Assembly: GCA_022266195.1 (NCBI GenBank)
Contig: WHVY01000004.1
Span: forward strand, 4,543,501 to 4,607,500
Direction of reading: 5' to 3'
Length of the DNA stretch: 64,000 bases
From: Tetranychus cinnabarinus
Taxonomy: Eukaryota; Arthropoda; Arachnida; Trombidiformes; Tetranychidae
Shown: positions 23,406 to 34,130 of the stretch, in pieces
How the letters are laid out: every line of letters starts with the position of its first letter
Position numbering within the stretch: position 1 is the stretch's first letter
Translations under genes and position numbers: made by a program
Notes under the pieces: generated by a model
What the model was told of the DNA's origin: nothing
Seen by the model: the letters and a program-made list of their open reading frames with translations, nothing else
Database searches by the model: none

Positions 23406-24366
23406 ATGCAGGTGAGACGAGAACAGTGTTCCGCCACAAAATATTTCGACTACTTTAACTGTCCTCTATGTAACAAGTTTGTGGTAGACATGCAGATACA
23501 CGACGGCGGGTACAACCAGCCTTTCTGCCAGAAACCATTTTGCTCATTGTGCCTTATAAAGTTGTTCCGAATTAAGGAGAAAAATTTCACTGGTGCCGTC
23601 GAGAAAAAATACTATCGTTGTCCCGTCATTGGATGTACACCCGCGTTACAACCCCCAATGATACGAGGACCTGACGCTTGTGAATTAAAGCTATACAAGG
23701 AAATCATAATCACCTGCGACTCTTGCCTAGTAGGTATGGATCCTTACCAATTTGAGACTCATAAACAAAATTGTACTGGACGACCAGCCGGGGAGATAAT
23801 AATGAGAGACATAAGTGGACCCCTATTAAACGTATCAAATGCTGAAGAAGACCAGCTCTTCAGAAAGAACTTATTGGTAGCAGGAAACAGCTCACCCAGT
23901 CTGACAGGTAGAGGTAAGTACTTGAATTCAATTGAATTCAATAACCCTTTAGGCTTAAGAACAGATAATCAAATTATAAAACTATCTCTCCCACACAGTC
24001 ACCTACGCTCGTGTTTTCAATGACCCAGGAAATATAGTATTTGGTGTTAACTTTGCAAACCGAGAAAGCCGAGTCCAAGTTCCCAACAACATAGACCCAA
24101 AGTGGATGCTGGCACAAATGAAACAGAAGTACGATTTTGCCCCTAGCTTAGACCTGGTCAATATCGAGATAAAAGAGATGGGTGAAAACGCAAAATTGGA
24201 CGAGTTTCTAGCTGAAATAGACGTTGGAGCACCCATTAATGTCTGTCGTATGGCTAACTGGGAGTCTGAGAAATCCCGAATACGATTTTGCTATCTTCAA
24301 GGAGTCCAAAGAGAAAAATGCACCGTTGGAGAAAAGATTTTCAACGAAAGTTGTGCAGAGGAGTAA
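23406..24366 (+). CDS. Cargo gene 1: RING/TRAF-like zinc protein with C-terminal ubiquitin-like-sized domain
   Basis: 291 residues from exons 23406-23913 and 23999-24366, phase 1 intron (GAG|GTAAGT; CACACAG|TC). ATG 23406 was chosen because the protein then aligns with cargo gene 2 from its start; the frame upstream is also open. The N-terminal half is Cys-rich: CPLC, then a DGG segment, CQKPFCSLC, CPVIGC, and a TRAF-like CDSC...H...C group, consistent with a RING-type zinc domain that may act in ubiquitin ligation. The C-terminal half (from VTYARVFNDP) has no Cys cluster and matches the C-terminal half of gene 2. It lies antisense between ORF1 and ORF1b of retroelement 1. (NAATT)n copies sit at 23322 (upstream), 23922 (in the intron) and 24447 (3' flank). 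The function is not recognised; RING is inferred from Cys spacing. Confidence 0.7.
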
Positions 24367-24762
24367 AAAATAAAAAAACAATGGCCATTCGGGACTAAGG
24401 AGAGAAGATAACACGTCTCATGAGGACAGAGAAAGGGAGATTTAGAATCAATTGAATTCAAAGAATAGAGAAAAGTCCAAAAACTAAAAGCCATATTTCA
24501 TTAATAAAAGCGATTTAAACCTTGTCATCAAAAGCTAATCTTTCTTTCTATTTTCCTTTCGAAGTAACAGCGTAAAATCAGGCATAGTGAGAGTAGAAAG
24601 CCGCTTGTCAACGCTAAAAGTAGCGCTAGAAAAATTGAGAGTATTAAGCCCACAGTTTCAATTTCACTCGCTCCTCAACAAGTTACTCTAGTGTTATCAC
24701 CTTTAACCTCCTCTTCTATTATATCACAGTTTTTTTTTTTTTTTGAATTCAATTGAATTAAA
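24367..24762 (+). promoter_or_regulatory. Spacer between the two cargo genes
   Basis: 3' UTR of cargo gene 1 and 5' flank of cargo gene 2. It contains AATAAAA after the gene 1 stop, (NAATT)n copies at 24447 and 24743, and a T-run at 24731-24744. The 24743 copy abuts the gene 2 start region. No TATA box is claimed. Confidence 0.45.
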
Positions 24763-25701
24763 ATGGACCCTTTCGTCATCAAGGTGGAGCAATGCTCCTT
24801 CCCGGATAACGATTACCACCACTTCATTTGCGGTATATGTAAAATGTTAGTTCAAAGATTTTTATATCATGATGGTGGACTAGGCCAGGACTACTGTCAA
24901 AGGCCTTTTTGTGTCTCTTGCATTGATTCTTTGGGAGGAAACCCCGTCAATCAATCCAAACATCGGCTGTTTATCCAACCCAAATGTCCAACACCAGGAT
25001 GTGATGCTGCTTTTAAACAGCCAATGTTCAGAAAGCCAAGCATTGGTAATTTATGGATGTACAACAAAATACAAATAAAGTGTGAAAAATGTACTTCTTG
25101 GTACTCTAACGTTGAAGCTTACGGTAAACACCTTCGAGGTTGCCTAGGGTTAGAAATTCCTAACACCGGTAATGACAATCATAGAGCCGTTCTACAATGC
25201 AACTTGGGACGTGCCCTGTATCTTGACACCTTGGGAAGACAAGCCGAGCGACAATTCATTTCCTTCAATTGTTCATTAGGAAACAGAAAATGTAAGTAAT
25301 TCAACTCAGAACCAGTTGAATTGAATTCAATTGAACATATAAACAATTAATTAAAATTAACTTCTTTGAATATATTTTTTTTTTTTTTTTAAGATATTTA
25401 TGGTAACGTCACAAGAAATCATAATGGCGTCATACTCAAGCTATTTCATGAAAACCAGATACACCGGATGAGAGTAGACCCAGGAATGAGTTACAAAGAC
25501 TTTATGGAGGCATTGGGAAGATTCCTCGGCGAAGACGAGGAATTAAAATGTGTTTTCATCAAACACAGAAGTCTACTCAGATGCGGAACACTCAAGGCTT
25601 TCTTGGAAGATGTCCCAATGGGCTCACCGATAAACCTGACGCCCTTCCGACCCCAAGTATCCAACAATGAGAATTATATATGTCTCTACAAATTGCAGTA
25701 G
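24763..25701 (+). CDS. Cargo gene 2: paralog of cargo gene 1
   Basis: 278 residues from exons 24763-25291 and 25394-25701, phase 1 intron (AAT|GTAAGT; T-run then AAG|AT). Same plan as cargo gene 1: CGIC, DGG, CQRPFCVSC, CPTPGC, then a CEKC...H...C group, followed by a C-terminal domain ending DVPMGSPINL, which matches DVGAPINV in gene 1. The intron sits at the equivalent place and phase in both genes, so they arose by DNA-level duplication. The sequences are far apart, so this is not recent, yet both frames are intact, which argues for retained function. (NAATT)n copies lie just before the ATG (24743) and in the intron (25315), the same two places as in gene 1. A role in ubiquitin-type signalling is inference from the RING-like spacing. 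Confidence 0.7.
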
Positions 25702-26122
25702 GGCAAACCAGTCAAAAAATATAAATGAAATCAGAGGCAAAGCCCATCATGTAACCGCAGTTAAAAGAATTTATTTTTATTTTCTAAAATCAATAAATGA
25801 GAAAACTTTTGATAAATGAATTGAATTTAATTGAAAACAAAAGGAGAAAATGTGTAATGGATAAATTAGATCGAAATAAAGTAAATAAGGAGAAAAGGTT
25901 GATTAATTGTTAAGTCAGAGTCTTAACATAGTAAAGAGAACAATTTGGACAGGAACGGGGGAAGAGACGCCAATTAAGCAGAAAGAAGAACAAAAAAAGG
26001 TGTGAACAAAATGGTATGAATATATAAATGAAATGTCAGGAAAGAAATGAGAAATAGAAATTAGGAGAATCACTGGAAGTCAATTGAATTGAAAAAAATA
26101 AGAGAAGAAACGAGTCGGCATT
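25702..26122. other. Spacer between cargo gene 2 and ORF1 of retroelement 1
   Basis: Convergent 3' ends of cargo gene 2 (+) and ORF1 (-). It holds AATAAAT near 25791 and (NAATT)n copies at 25818 and 26081. Nothing else was recognised. Confidence 0.5.
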
Positions 26123-27596
26123 TCAGTCCTGAATGACATATGTGTACGCATAATTCGTAATGGAGGCAGCATAAGTTAGCTGACGAAGATATTCATCACA
26201 AGCTCTCAAGTCAACAGAGCGATGGCCTGCTTTCCCACAAGAAGCGCACTTGAATTTAGTTGAATTTAATTGATTTGGGCAGTCTGATGATTGATGATGC
26301 TCTGCACAATACTTGCATATCGACTGCGAGGCACAGCTAGTTTTTAAATGAGAATATTGTAAGCATCTGGTGCATTTCAGTATGCCAAAGTAATCGACAG
26401 CTTTAATAGTTGTACATTTATAGAGAAGAGTGCCTCGTCTGTTCTCCAGTTCTTGACGAATAGCTGGCGAAACTCTGAGAATGATATTTTTTGTACCCCC
26501 AAAGTTATTGTCAAAGCTCTTGTGAAACATGATTTTATCATCCAAGTTGAAATGATTAAACTTTCTCAGGTCGTTGATTAGCTCATCAACTTTAGTCGAC
26601 TTGGGAATTCTAAAAAGCTGAATCATGGGGTCTCTTTGCTCAGGCGAATACACGACAACCCCTTCAAATAGTTTTTTCATTTCTTCCTTAAATCTTTCAG
26701 CTTGGACCGCTGTAGTCAGTTTAATAATGACTTTCTCACCTCGATACCTTAAGCTAGTAATTTCAGCCAATATTTTCAATTGAATTTTATTCAATTCAAT
26801 AGCTTCTGTAAGCTCAGCAGCCGCTTTCTCATCTTTGGCATCAATAAACAGTATCGGTTCCTTCAGCGAGGAGGGAATTTTTATCCAAGTCTCAGGAATG
26901 CTTTTATCACTAGGCGAAACTATCGTTTTCTGAACCTTAGAAAAGTAATTAAAAGCATCCATCAAGGCAGGATCCTGGTCATCACCTTTTTTCCTTTTCC
27001 TGGTCTTATTTGGTGTGTTCTGGTCATCCGGCTTGACAGGTTTCTCCATATTACGCAGGGCTAACAGGCGAGTAAGAATTTCTGAGTATTGCAAGAAATC
27101 AGGATCTGTATCCGACGAATTATCCAGTATCGCTTTAATAGCATGAAATATCTTCTTTTGCTTGCGAGCATCAGCCAATTTCTTTAAAGAAGGATTATTT
27201 GTCATGATGGCCAGTGACTGTTTGGTCAACTCTTTTAGACGAGTCACCGGAGTAATTTTGATCTTTTCTACATCAGGCTTGTTACGAGGAATGAATTCCA
27301 AAAGTTCATCAAGAATCGTCTTATCTTCCTCCAGATCCCTGTTCATTACTTGAGTGCTTTCAGAATTAGGTTCCTATAATTCAATTCAATTCAATAAAAA
27401 TTCAGATTATTTAGTAATTACTTATCACAGAAGAGTCACGCGGGACATCTTTAGTAGAACAACAAATTGTAAGAACAGTGATATTTAGAACATTATTTTT
27501 AAGAACAAAATTTTAATTGAAAGAATCAATATTAATGGAATAACACGTGGTAAAAGAATTTTAAATTCTACGTGAAAGACTGAAAAGACTTACCAT
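26123..27596 (-). CDS. LINE ORF1 (gag-like), spliced
   Basis: RNA-binding, gag-like protein of retroelement 1, 417 residues if spliced. Exon 1 contributes only the start codon (ATG at 27596-27594), followed by donor GTAAGTCTT. The acceptor TATAG ends at 27374 and exon 2 runs 27373-26123. Nine codons then precede the internal Met at 27346. The C-terminal part has three zinc-knuckle-like groups: CTRCLQYSHLKTSC, CKYCAEHHQSSDC and CASCGKAGHRSVDLRAC. Upstream is the AVDYFG segment shared with element 2 ORF1. Without splicing, the ATG reads into a short peptide ending after 11 codons. The 220 bp intron holds a (NAATT)n copy (27377-27399). The same intron position in element 2 (34993-35176) strongly supports the model. 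Confidence 0.8.
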
Positions 27597-28934
27597 TTTG
27601 GTTGAAAGAAAAATCACCAATAATATAAATTAAAGTTGATAAATTTTAAACTACTTTGATGCTAGGGCACTGAATGAGTTGGTTAACAGTCAAACTCTTT
27701 TGAAAATGAAATTAATTCAAAGTTAAATTAGCACAATTTAAAGAGCACGTTTTGTTGGTGAAGAAACCTTTTTCAGGCGCCACCTCAGTGCTTCCTTCTA
27801 GTGTTACCCATTCAATTCATTTGGAAAGAAAGTGAATGGACTTTTCTCTTTTTCCCGTTTTTATGTTCGACTTGAACGCAATTAATTTGTGGTCACAATT
27901 TATTTATTATTATTAATATTTATTGGTGGAAGTTTATTAGAATTTATTTTCTTCAAGAAATTCAGTTAGCATAATTTTATTTTTTTTTCTGGTTTTATAA
28001 TTTGATTCCCTTTGGCTAAATGAAAGGGTCCAAGTTGCAACGATTAATTAAAAATTACCTTCCACATTTATGATTGGTGATTATATTACTACTGCAATTT
28101 AGGTAAGGAACCTTGTGTTAATTGCTTTCTAGTGAACACTTTATTGGGGACATTCGTCAATTTTGCTAAATCATTTAATGTAAACATTGCTGTTGTTTCC
28201 TTGTTAACACTGTTTAATTAACCTTTCAATTGCTATTGAACAAAAAATGTAAATTTAATTACAAAATTGGCCTAAGATTACCTCAGCTTTTCACTTAAAA
28301 GTTGCAGTGTATAATTAATTAGATTGTTATAACAATGATTGATATTCCGGGAAAAAGATTACCTTTAGACTAAAAATTGGAAGAGATTCAATTTTTTACC
28401 TTCTTAAACCCAAACATGGATGAAGTAGTGTTTACCAAAGATGAAACGATAGATATTAATCATCAATAGGTTTAGTTTAACAGAAAAAAAAGATCTACAG
28501 ATTCTGACAATACATGTAAGTTCATTGGAAAATATAACTGATTTTTAAAAAAATCAAGCCAATAAAGTAATCGCCATCAGTTTCAATCATTTTAAATATT
28601 AACCAACGACGAAAAATAGCCCATAAAATCCTTTTCATAAAAATTTTATTGCTTTGAAGCTACAATAAATTTGTATTCAATTCCAACTTCGCCTCAGCTG
28701 TCGTACTTACACCACATGAAATATTCCTGACCTAAACAAATGATTATCAGATGGAGCCAGAATAGTATCAGATACAGTAACATCATGTAGCAACAGTCAG
28801 GTTAGTAAGTTGGCACTGTATCGGACTCCAATGACACTCAAAAATTTTCTGTTAGCTTATTGAAGCGCTATGTGACCTAGCAATACCAGGAGAGAGGATA
28901 ATTCATCGAATTTTAGTCGCTGGAAGCAAAAAAT
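27597..28934. other. 5' flank of retroelement 1 and spacer to tRNA
   Basis: AT-rich. The element's promoter and 5' end should lie near 27600-27830, where a GGCGCCACCT and one partial NAATT run (27811) occur. No coding segment was recognised. Confidence 0.5.
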
Positions 28935-29007
28935 CGACCACGGCAGGATTCGAACCTGCAATCTTCTGATCCGAAGTCAGACGCCTTATCCGTTGGGCCA
29001 CGCGGCC
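28935..29007 (-). tRNA. tRNA-Arg: tRNA-Arg (anticodon TCG)
   Basis: 73-nt tRNA on the minus strand, starting GGCCGCGTGGCCC (acceptor and D stem). The anticodon arm is CTGACTTCGGATCAG and the T arm contains GGTTCGAATCC. The acceptor stem closes with GTGGTCG. The anticodon TCG reads CGA (and CGN by wobble) arginine codons. A- and B-box promoter sequences are internal. No intron. Confidence 0.95.
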
Positions 29008-29389
29008 AGCTGATGAAAAAATAGGTCATTATGTAATTAGTTTGACAAGTGATTCCAAGTTTCGGTGGACATTCTTATGAGGTCAACTTTTCACGTGTTA
29101 AACTGTGGCTATTGTCTTTGAAAGGTTCTACTGTAAGAATCCTTTTGCTGAGTTGGAATTTTCAATGTTACCCGCCAATAGTAAAATAAACAAATCTTGA
29201 ATGTAGCATGATGTTATTTGAAGACGACCCCTGAGTAAGAAGTGAATGAAGGCAGAGTAAGAGAGAAAGAAAGACTAGAAAAAGTGAAAGAATAATGTTG
29301 GATTTAATTGAAATTGTACTCTAATTTCTGATTGTGTTTCTCCGGTAGTAACTGGCTTAACATTTGACCTTTAATATCATCCATTTAGG
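29008..29389. other. 5' flank of JADE-like gene
   Basis: Spacer between the tRNA and the first JADE exon called here, presumably promoter and 5' UTR. Further 5' exons cannot be excluded. Confidence 0.45.
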
Positions 29390-32300
29390 ATGATTAGTGC
29401 TAACAGAAATGATGGTAATTCATTAGGTAAGTCTCCTTTCATTCTTAATCTATTTATGTGTTCACTTTTATTTCTGTTTTTTTCTGTCTCTCTTTCTATT
29501 TCTCTTACTCTTGGTTGGCAGTTTTTCTCTCTTTCTCTTTCTCTTTTTGTGTTTCTATCCGTTGTTTCTGTTTATGATCTTTGTCTTTCTCTCTGTTTTC
29601 TAATTTCTCAAGATTCTTTGATAAAGTCCCATCACCGACTGATTCTTACTGATCTCTGGTTCTTTTAATAATCATTACCAATAGCAATTTCTCAATATGC
29701 TTGGCCAATCATTAACATCAGGCCTTCTACATTGGGCATAGTTAGTTTTGCTATATTGATTGATATTTATTAGGCTAAGATGTGATCAGCTATGTTGCCA
29801 CCTTGATTGTAATGAGCTGATCTCTTAAATAACTGTGCATGAAACCATAATACCTTAGTTTACCTTGAATACTAATTATACATTTGTATATCAGCCTCTG
29901 TTGTCATTTGGTTTTACTTAAACTCACTCTCCTATGTTTCTTGTTCTGTGTTATCCATAGGTAAACGAGCTAGTAAAATGGGTTTGCTTTTCCCAAATGA
30001 GGAGAAGGAGGATGGCAAAAAGAAGTTCAAAAAAGGTACCGCTACCCAGGCCATTTGGAGGGAAACCTTTCTTTATCCACGTTCTTTTTGTTTTCTTGCT
30101 TCATTTCCGTTAATATTGTTCTTATTATTGTTTTGTTTTTATTCCAATTTTTTTCTAGATATATCTGCAATAATGGGAGATGTCTCATCTCTTAATAAAA
30201 ATCGTATCTATAATTATGGTTACGTTAAAAAACCAGCCGAGTTGTTCCGCAAGGATCTCATATCAGCTATGAAAATGGCTGATGGAGAACAACTTTCACG
30301 TGAAGATTATATCCTAATAACTGACTCTTGGAAAGAGGAATGGGAAAAAGGAGTGCAAGTACCTGTGAACCCTGAATCCCTTCCAGAACCTAGTTATAGA
30401 TGTCTCAAAACTGAAGATGACTCATCTCTTCAAGACACAAATAAAGTGAAACCCGTCAAAAAAATAAATGAGGTATTTATAGATTTTTATAACATCTGTT
30501 GAACTCCTATCTATCTACCATATCTCATTATTTCACCTCTAAATTCCTTATCTCTTTTTATGCATCCCTCAATCACCTAAATTGATGACCCATTTCAATG
30601 TTATTGTGCAAAACTTGGCACCTTATTCACCGGTTTCATACTTTTAACTAATTATTTGTCTTTTCCGTTATCCTTTTTAGTCTACCGAAACGGATCTAGA
30701 GGTTTATGGTCAATATGAACTAGACCTATTAGACTTAGCTTGGTTACAAACGCTCCAAGAATCTGATGAATCAATCAGGCTACCAGAGAAATTTGTCGAA
30801 GATCTCATTAATGAACTTGAACACCAATGTGCTCGCAATATGAAGGCCAAACAAGTTGGGATTGAATATGACGATCACGTTTTATGTGATGTTTGTAGAA
30901 GGTAATAACATGCTTTATCTATTTTCCATGCCTATCAATCCAATGTTATATGTTATCTATCTTTTTTTACTTTGGTGTTAATCTCTCGTTTGATTTTATT
31001 CATTTATTTAGTCCCGACGCTGAAGATGGAAATGAAATGGTTTTTTGTGACTCATGCAATATCTGTGTCCACCAAGCTTGCTATGGTATCACTCATATTC
31101 CTGACGGTGAATGGTTATGTCGACCTTGCAAAGAATTAGGTTATAAAAAAGATTTACCTTGTGTGTTGTGTCCAAATACTGGGGGTGCGTTGAAACCCAC
31201 CTCGCAACCCGGTGAATGGGCCCATGTTGCTTGTGCTCTATGGATACCAGAGGTAAGTGATTATGCAGTTAATAAATATTTCGCCAAGAGTATCCCCATC
31301 ACTTAATTTTTTACCATCTTTGTCTTTGTTTAATTAGGTAAATATTGGATGTGTGAAATCGATGGAACCAATCACTAAAATTAAACAAATATCTCAAACA
31401 AGATTAAATCTTGTGTGTTCTATATGTAAAATAAAGAAGGGTGCTCCTATCCAATGTTCGGTTAGTAATTTACACAACTCAAGTTTTTCGTTTAATGTTA
31501 TGCAATGTCATTAATTTTCTACTTCTTATTTTTACTTTTTATTTGTAGATCAACTCATGTAAAATAGCTTACCACGTAACATGTGCATTCAATGCCAAAC
31601 TTAAAATGAATGTAATGGCTGTTGATGATAGAAAAGGTGTTAAATTGAGATCCTACTGCTCCAAACATTCTAACAAAAATGGATCTAAAGATAATGAAAA
31701 TGCTGACAGGTTAGTATTTATTATCTAGTAGCTTATCTAGTTAACTAATCTTACTTTTCTTTTTCCTTGCAGCTCGAGTGAAGCTCTAAAAGACGAAAAA
31801 TCAGAATCAGATATTATTCTGAATGAGAGTGAGAGTGATGACCCATGCAACGAATTTTGGAAATATATTGACATTACACAAATCAATCATGAGGTTAGTT
31901 GAAAACCATTGAAAACGTCCTCTTACATCTTAATAATCTTATTTTGTATCTCTTTAAATTTTTGTTAAATTACAGTTTTTGCCTATGCTAATGTCTGAAT
32001 TTCCACAAGCTTCTAAAGATGTTTTGGGCCTATATATTGATCTTGTTTTGCAATATTGGAAGATGAAAAGAGTCTCTAATTATGGATCACCTCTCATTAG
32101 AATGATAAATGCAACTTCTCTGGAGAGGTTGAAGCTTCAACAGCATGCTGGTATTCTGAGATTCCGAGTAGACCTGGAACGTATTCGTAATTTAAGTTAT
32201 ATGTTGTGTCGCCGCGAGAAGATAAAATGTAACTGGGTCAAAACTCATCAATCAGCAATCGAACAAGCTATTGCTTTTGCTACAGGTTCTCCTCTTCCAA

Positions 32301-33276
32301 ACTCAGATGAGCAATCTGGGGCAACAAGCACTTCACCTAGTTTCAAGACAAACTCAACACCTGAAGAGAGATTGAAACTCGCTAAGGAAATTATTAACAC
32401 AAGTGTAATATACGATGACTGGGATACTAGAGACAAGAATAAACCTAAAGTGTTGATTAAACAGTTAAAGAATATGATGAGAAACGATAGTATTGAAAAG
32501 CTAAGAAGACATAGGCCAAATCCATATTTGAAATTTTATCCTCAAAGACGAAGTGAGAGCAGTGATAATGGTAAAACACCGCAGTCTCCTCAACAACAGC
32601 TCCATCAAAAAGCTAAAAATGGTAAAGGTTTTTTCAATGGATCTCACACTAAAAATCATGTTGGGCAAACAAATGTCAACGGGTCACCAATCTCAGCTTC
32701 CTTGCCACTTCGTAATAAAAGTGTACCAGCGAACCAGACTTCCCCCAAATCAGAATCGATTGGAAACACTTTAAGAGAGAAAAGTATAACCAAAAGTGAT
32801 AAGAATAATCAAATAAGCTTGAATTCAAAACCAAGCCCGGAATCCATCAAAGAAGATAAAATTGTAAATAATTCTGTTATAACTAGAGCTTCGGCTCTTA
32901 TTGGATATAGGATACCCAAAAAGAAAAATCGTGATAATCACAAAGGTATGTAAATTATTGTTGAAATAATCAGTCATGTTTTTTGGAAATAACTAAATTC
33001 ACTTATAATTTCAACAGATGATGATAGAATTTGTCTCGATGAAACAAATTATGCGATAAGCCCTTTGAAAAATTATCAAAACGATCAAAGGTAAGTCATT
33101 ACTTTTAATTACATTTCATTATAACTAAATTTCTAATCATTCATTTAATTGTTTTTTACAGGGTAACTAATTCTAATAATCACCACTTTTTAAGGAGACC
33201 GACAATGGAGGATAACTACAAAGGAAACGAAAGATTTCTCGAAAGGAGAAGATCTTTTAATCAACGCCGCTTTTAA
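29390..33276 (+). CDS. JADE-family PHD-finger protein (HBO1 complex scaffold)
   Basis: 816-residue chromatin protein; JADE proteins bridge MYST acetyltransferases to histone H3/H4. Eleven in-phase exons: 29390-29426, 29961-30035, 30159-30472, 30681-30901, 31012-31252, 31338-31460, 31549-31709, 31773-31893, 31976-32945, 33018-33090, 33162-33276. Order: Enhancer-of-polycomb-like N-terminal region (DSWKEEWEKGVQVPV), CDVC..., PHD1 (EDGNEMVFCDSCNICVHQAC), then the extended zinc-knuckle/PHD2 module (CVLCPNTGGALKPT, WAHVACALWIPEV, CSICKIKKGAPIQC, YHVTCAF, YCSKHS), all Cys and His present. The 970-bp exon carries the JADE-specific YWKMKRVSNYGSPL and RVDLERIRNLSYMLCRREK. The tail is polar and disordered. 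Human JADE1-3 are about 500-840 residues. BRPF is less likely, since no bromodomain or PWWP follows. The first exon is short, so further 5' exons are possible. Confidence 0.9.
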
Positions 33277-34130
33277 TACAAATAATTTAATAATTTAAAT
33301 TATATGCCAACACCCGGACAGTCAAATTTAATTTAAATAGTTGATGTCAATTGTTTTGTACAGAAAACAAATCTATCTATTATAGAAAATATTGCAGCTC
33401 CTGTACTTTATTCTGGGAACATTTTTCATTTGCATAGCAAAAGTTATGCAATTTAATGTCTTTAATATAATCTTTTTTTGATTCATAGGAAGTCTGCTAT
33501 GAAAAAATATCAATTATTTGTACGCTTTGAAGTGTCTACACAATGAGATCTGATTCTGATTTCAGTTGAACTGAGATTAATGTTGAAACAACTATGAATT
33601 TTCAAATTTATCCTTTGAACTCGCTCTTTACATGTAAATTGTGTACATTTCTTCATATATTTCTATCGTCACCTCATCATCATCACCATTTTTCTCAATT
33701 AATTAATTGTTTTCTTCATTCAACCCATTTATCATACTCATTTACCAATTATAAACTTAAAAGTTATTTTGTTGAATTTTGTAATTATTTTGTCTCATCT
33801 AAATAATACATAATATTCTAACGTGTTATTACAGTTTTATTCAATGATTTGACACACAAATTCATTATTTGTGATACAAGTAAATACTAAATAATCTTGG
33901 TTTAATTCATTGTTTCTGCAATTAGTTTTTCTTGATAACTATAAACAGGATAAATATTACATTTTTTCGTGTTACTTAAACACTAGAATTCTAAGCAATG
34001 AATCGGGATTATTATTTTTTTGTTACATTGTTTACAGAATATTTTGAAACTTCACAACAAAATTTACAATTACAAGCTCTTGAAGCGTTGTTGATGTTAA
34101 AGAGACTCATTGAGATACAACATAGAGCTT
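33277..34130. other. Convergent 3' flanks of JADE and SDHAF2
   Basis: AT-rich with a short CATCATCATCAC run near 33675. Several AATAAA-like signals are present. No coding segment was recognised. Confidence 0.5.

Larger units (their letters stand above)
18782..27399. repeat. Dispersed (NAATT)n motif, about 20 copies across retroelement 1
   Basis: Runs of 5-bp units ending AATT (GAATT, CAATT, AAATT, TAATT), 2-5 units each, start near 18782, 18990, 19630, 20154, 20502, 21105, 21484, 22024, 22571, 23001, 23322, 23922, 24447, 24743, 25315, 25818, 26081, 26250, 26779 and 27377. Gaps range from about 175 to 640 bp, mean about 450. Copies lie in ORFs, introns, leaders and spacers alike. Only isolated copies were seen elsewhere (about 1837, 42272), and none in clusters in element 2. 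Confidence 0.85.
18470..27596 (-). mobile_element. LINE-like retroelement 1, with antisense cargo genes
   Basis: About 9.1 kb on the minus strand. Order in transcription: start codon and intron (27596-27374), ORF1 gag-like to 26123, a gap occupied by two plus-strand spliced genes (25701-23406), ORF1b gag-like with zinc-knuckle remnant (23060-22154), ORF2 endonuclease-RT (22235-18933), then a 3' UTR with stem-loops and an AATAAAA signal near 18475. ORF order, the ORF1b/ORF2 overlap and the intron position match element 2 at 34954-40940, so the layout is a family trait. Element 2 lacks the cargo, having only 378 bp between ORF1 and ORF1b. No target-site duplication or poly(A) tail could be defined, so both ends are approximate. 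ORF1b contains a frame change, which may mean it is no longer autonomous. Confidence 0.75.

Noticed and set aside
18782..27399. Reading the (NAATT)n copies as a CRISPR array or ordinary microsatellite
   Set aside because: Copies are 10-26 bp, hundreds of bp apart, with coding genes as spacers, in a eukaryotic genome; neither fits.
29427..29668. Open reading continuing from the first JADE exon
   Set aside because: It reads into intron sequence past a clear GTAAGT donor; composition is Ser/Leu/Phe-rich pyrimidine translation.
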